From the NCBI GenBank assembly GCA_027943245.1, contig JANDJZ010000570.1, positions 1 through 30,965 on the forward strand: 30,965 bases of DNA, read 5' to 3'. The notes under the pieces are model-generated. The model saw only the letters and a program-made list of their open reading frames with translations, was not told where the DNA came from and ran no database searches. The position numbers and the translations under genes were made by a program. Each line of letters opens with the position of its first letter. The first letter of the stretch is position 1. Positions 29,746-30,965 of the stretch are shown here, piece by piece. The stretch comes from Acanthamoeba sp. SK_2022b (taxonomy: Eukaryota > Discosea > Longamoebia > Acanthamoebidae).

Positions 29746-30965
29746 ATGAGTTCATCTTCGGGCCGCGCGAAGGGATTCGTGCCAGTGGCGTTGGTGACGG
29801 GTTTCTACGGGTCGGGCAAGACGAGCCTACTCCATCGCCTCGCGGCCAAGCTCGTCGCCCCCACCTCGTCACCTCTTTCCATCGCTCTTCTCCTGCACTC
29901 CCTCTCCGAAGGTTTTCACCCCCCCCCCCTCTCAAACCCTGCTCCTCTCTTGTCAAGATTTCCTGTTTTCCATTCATTAATGCTCCTTTGAAGTCATTAA
30001 TCATTTAACTTTTTTGTTGTAAATTTGTTGCGCTACCTGCACAAAAATTCGACTTGACGAATGCAGAGTCGGTGGAGGCGGGTTGGGTGCGTGGGCGATT
30101 ACGTAATGTTCCGCGTGGCCGGCTGGCGGTGGAGGAGGTCACCGGTTGCGGGCCCGACCTGCCCCAGCGCTTCATGGAAGCCCTCTCCCGCTTGGCCCGC
30201 AGCGATTTATACGACTACATCTTCATCGAGCTCCTCGGCGACCAGAATCCGCTACACATCGCCCACCTCCTCACCCTGTCCGACGCTCGCGGCACTCCTC
30301 TCTCTGATCTCCTTCAGGTGCGTCTCTTCTCAGACACTACACATCTTTCGTCTACTTCTTTATTGGCTTTTGTTCTCAGACGTAGCGCGTTGTGTGGCCG
30401 CTGCTGCGTGCTGCGTGTAGCTTGATGCGATCGTGTGCGTGGTGGACGCGAGCCGCCTTATCGCCGACGCCAAGTCGCGGCTCGACGTCGTCCGGTCGCA
30501 GCTGGCCGCCGCGCAGGTGGTGGTGCTCAACAAGACGGACCTGATCACCTCGCAGGAGCTCAAGAAGGTGGAGACCGCCATGCGCCTCGTCGCACACAAC
30601 TCCACCGACGAGCTCGACGCGCGCGTCTACCACGCCGTGCACGCCGACCTCGCGCCCACGCTCCTCACCAACACCGGCCTCTTCTCCTACAACCACGCCA
30701 TGGCCCTACCTTCGTGGCCCCAGCAACGTAATGGCCTCCTCCTCCTCCTCCTCCTCATCTCTCTCTCTCTCTCTCTCTCCCCGCCATTCTCACATGCGTG
30801 TGTTGTGACACAACACAACACACAACACGACGCACAAAGCAGAGTGGGTGCCGGAGCAATCGATGAACGCGTTCGTGTACAAGGCGCAGCGACCCTTCCA
30901 GCCCGACCGCCTGTGGAAGGTGGCGTCGTCGAGCATCTCCCACCTCAAGGCCGTGGTGCGCGCCA
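29746..30965 (+). CDS. COG0523/CobW-like P-loop GTPase (3' partial)
   Basis: Exons are 29746-29911, 30067-30317, 30421-30727 and 30843 onward, running open past the window end; at least 282 residues are visible. The P-loop is VTGFYGSGKTSLLHRL (about residues 16-31). A Walker B-like segment reads DYIFIELLGDQNP. VVDASRL and the guanine-specificity motif VLNKTDL follow. A CobW C-terminal-like stretch (AFVYKAQRPFQPDRLW) leads to the edge. These place it in the G3E family of metal-handling GTPases. However, the family's CxCC metal motif is missing: the equivalent place reads EEVTGCGPDL. The usual ET(S/T)G after Walker B is ELLG. It may therefore have lost or changed metal transfer, or the region after 29911 may be spliced differently. 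The ATG at 29746 is the first in frame after the TATA-like site. Confidence 0.8.

Noticed and set aside
1..30965. tRNA or rRNA genes, transposons, CRISPR arrays, prokaryotic operons
   Set aside because: No cloverleaf-like B-box sequence, rRNA core, transposase or reverse-transcriptase motif, or spaced direct repeats were noticed. Repeats are simple microsatellites inside introns.

Overview
The window is nuclear DNA of a GC-rich, intron-dense protist. The closest fit is an Acanthamoeba-like amoebozoan, inferred from codon use strongly biased to G or C in third position, many short GT-AG introns (mostly 50-150 nt), eukaryote-only proteins (Nup160, HEATR3/Syo1, TSEN34, TXNL4B, ArfGAP, myotrophin/V-1), and intronic GT, CT and TTG microsatellites. 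No rRNA, tRNA, transposon, CRISPR array or prokaryotic operon was seen. Nearly all sequence belongs to ten recognisable spliced genes and one small single-exon gene. Exon chains were assembled by hand from splice sites, reading phase and family similarity, and every complete chain closes in frame.

Layout. (1) 1-4294 +: a 5'-truncated long coiled-coil protein ending in tandem BRCT domains. (2) 4386-6543 -: fungal-type phytoene desaturase CrtI. (3) 6988-9378 +: fused lycopene cyclase/phytoene synthase CrtYB, divergent from crtI across 444 bp. (4) 9590-10111 +: myotrophin/V-1 ankyrin protein. (5) 10288-13597 -: PH-PH-ArfGAP protein. (6) 14251-15480 -: TSEN34. (7) 15563-16160 +: TXNL4B, only 82 bp from the TSEN34 start. 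(8) 16311-16475 -: an unrecognised 54-residue Cys-rich basic protein. (9) 16740-18435 +: mitochondrial carrier. (10) 18608-21544 -: HEATR3/Syo1. (11) 21742-29347 +: Nup160 in 29 exons, divergent from HEATR3 across 197 bp. (12) 29746 to the window end, +: an unusual COG0523/CobW-like P-loop GTPase, truncated by the window edge.

How genes relate. CrtYB plus CrtI together would convert GGPP through phytoene and lycopene to beta-carotene, so this head-to-head pair is a compact carotenoid cluster arranged like those of fungi. It is the most striking system in the window. Two other divergent pairs join genes from related processes: TSEN34 with TXNL4B (tRNA and mRNA splicing) and HEATR3 with NUP160 (nuclear import of ribosomal proteins and the nuclear pore). 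The remaining genes look like unrelated housekeeping neighbours.
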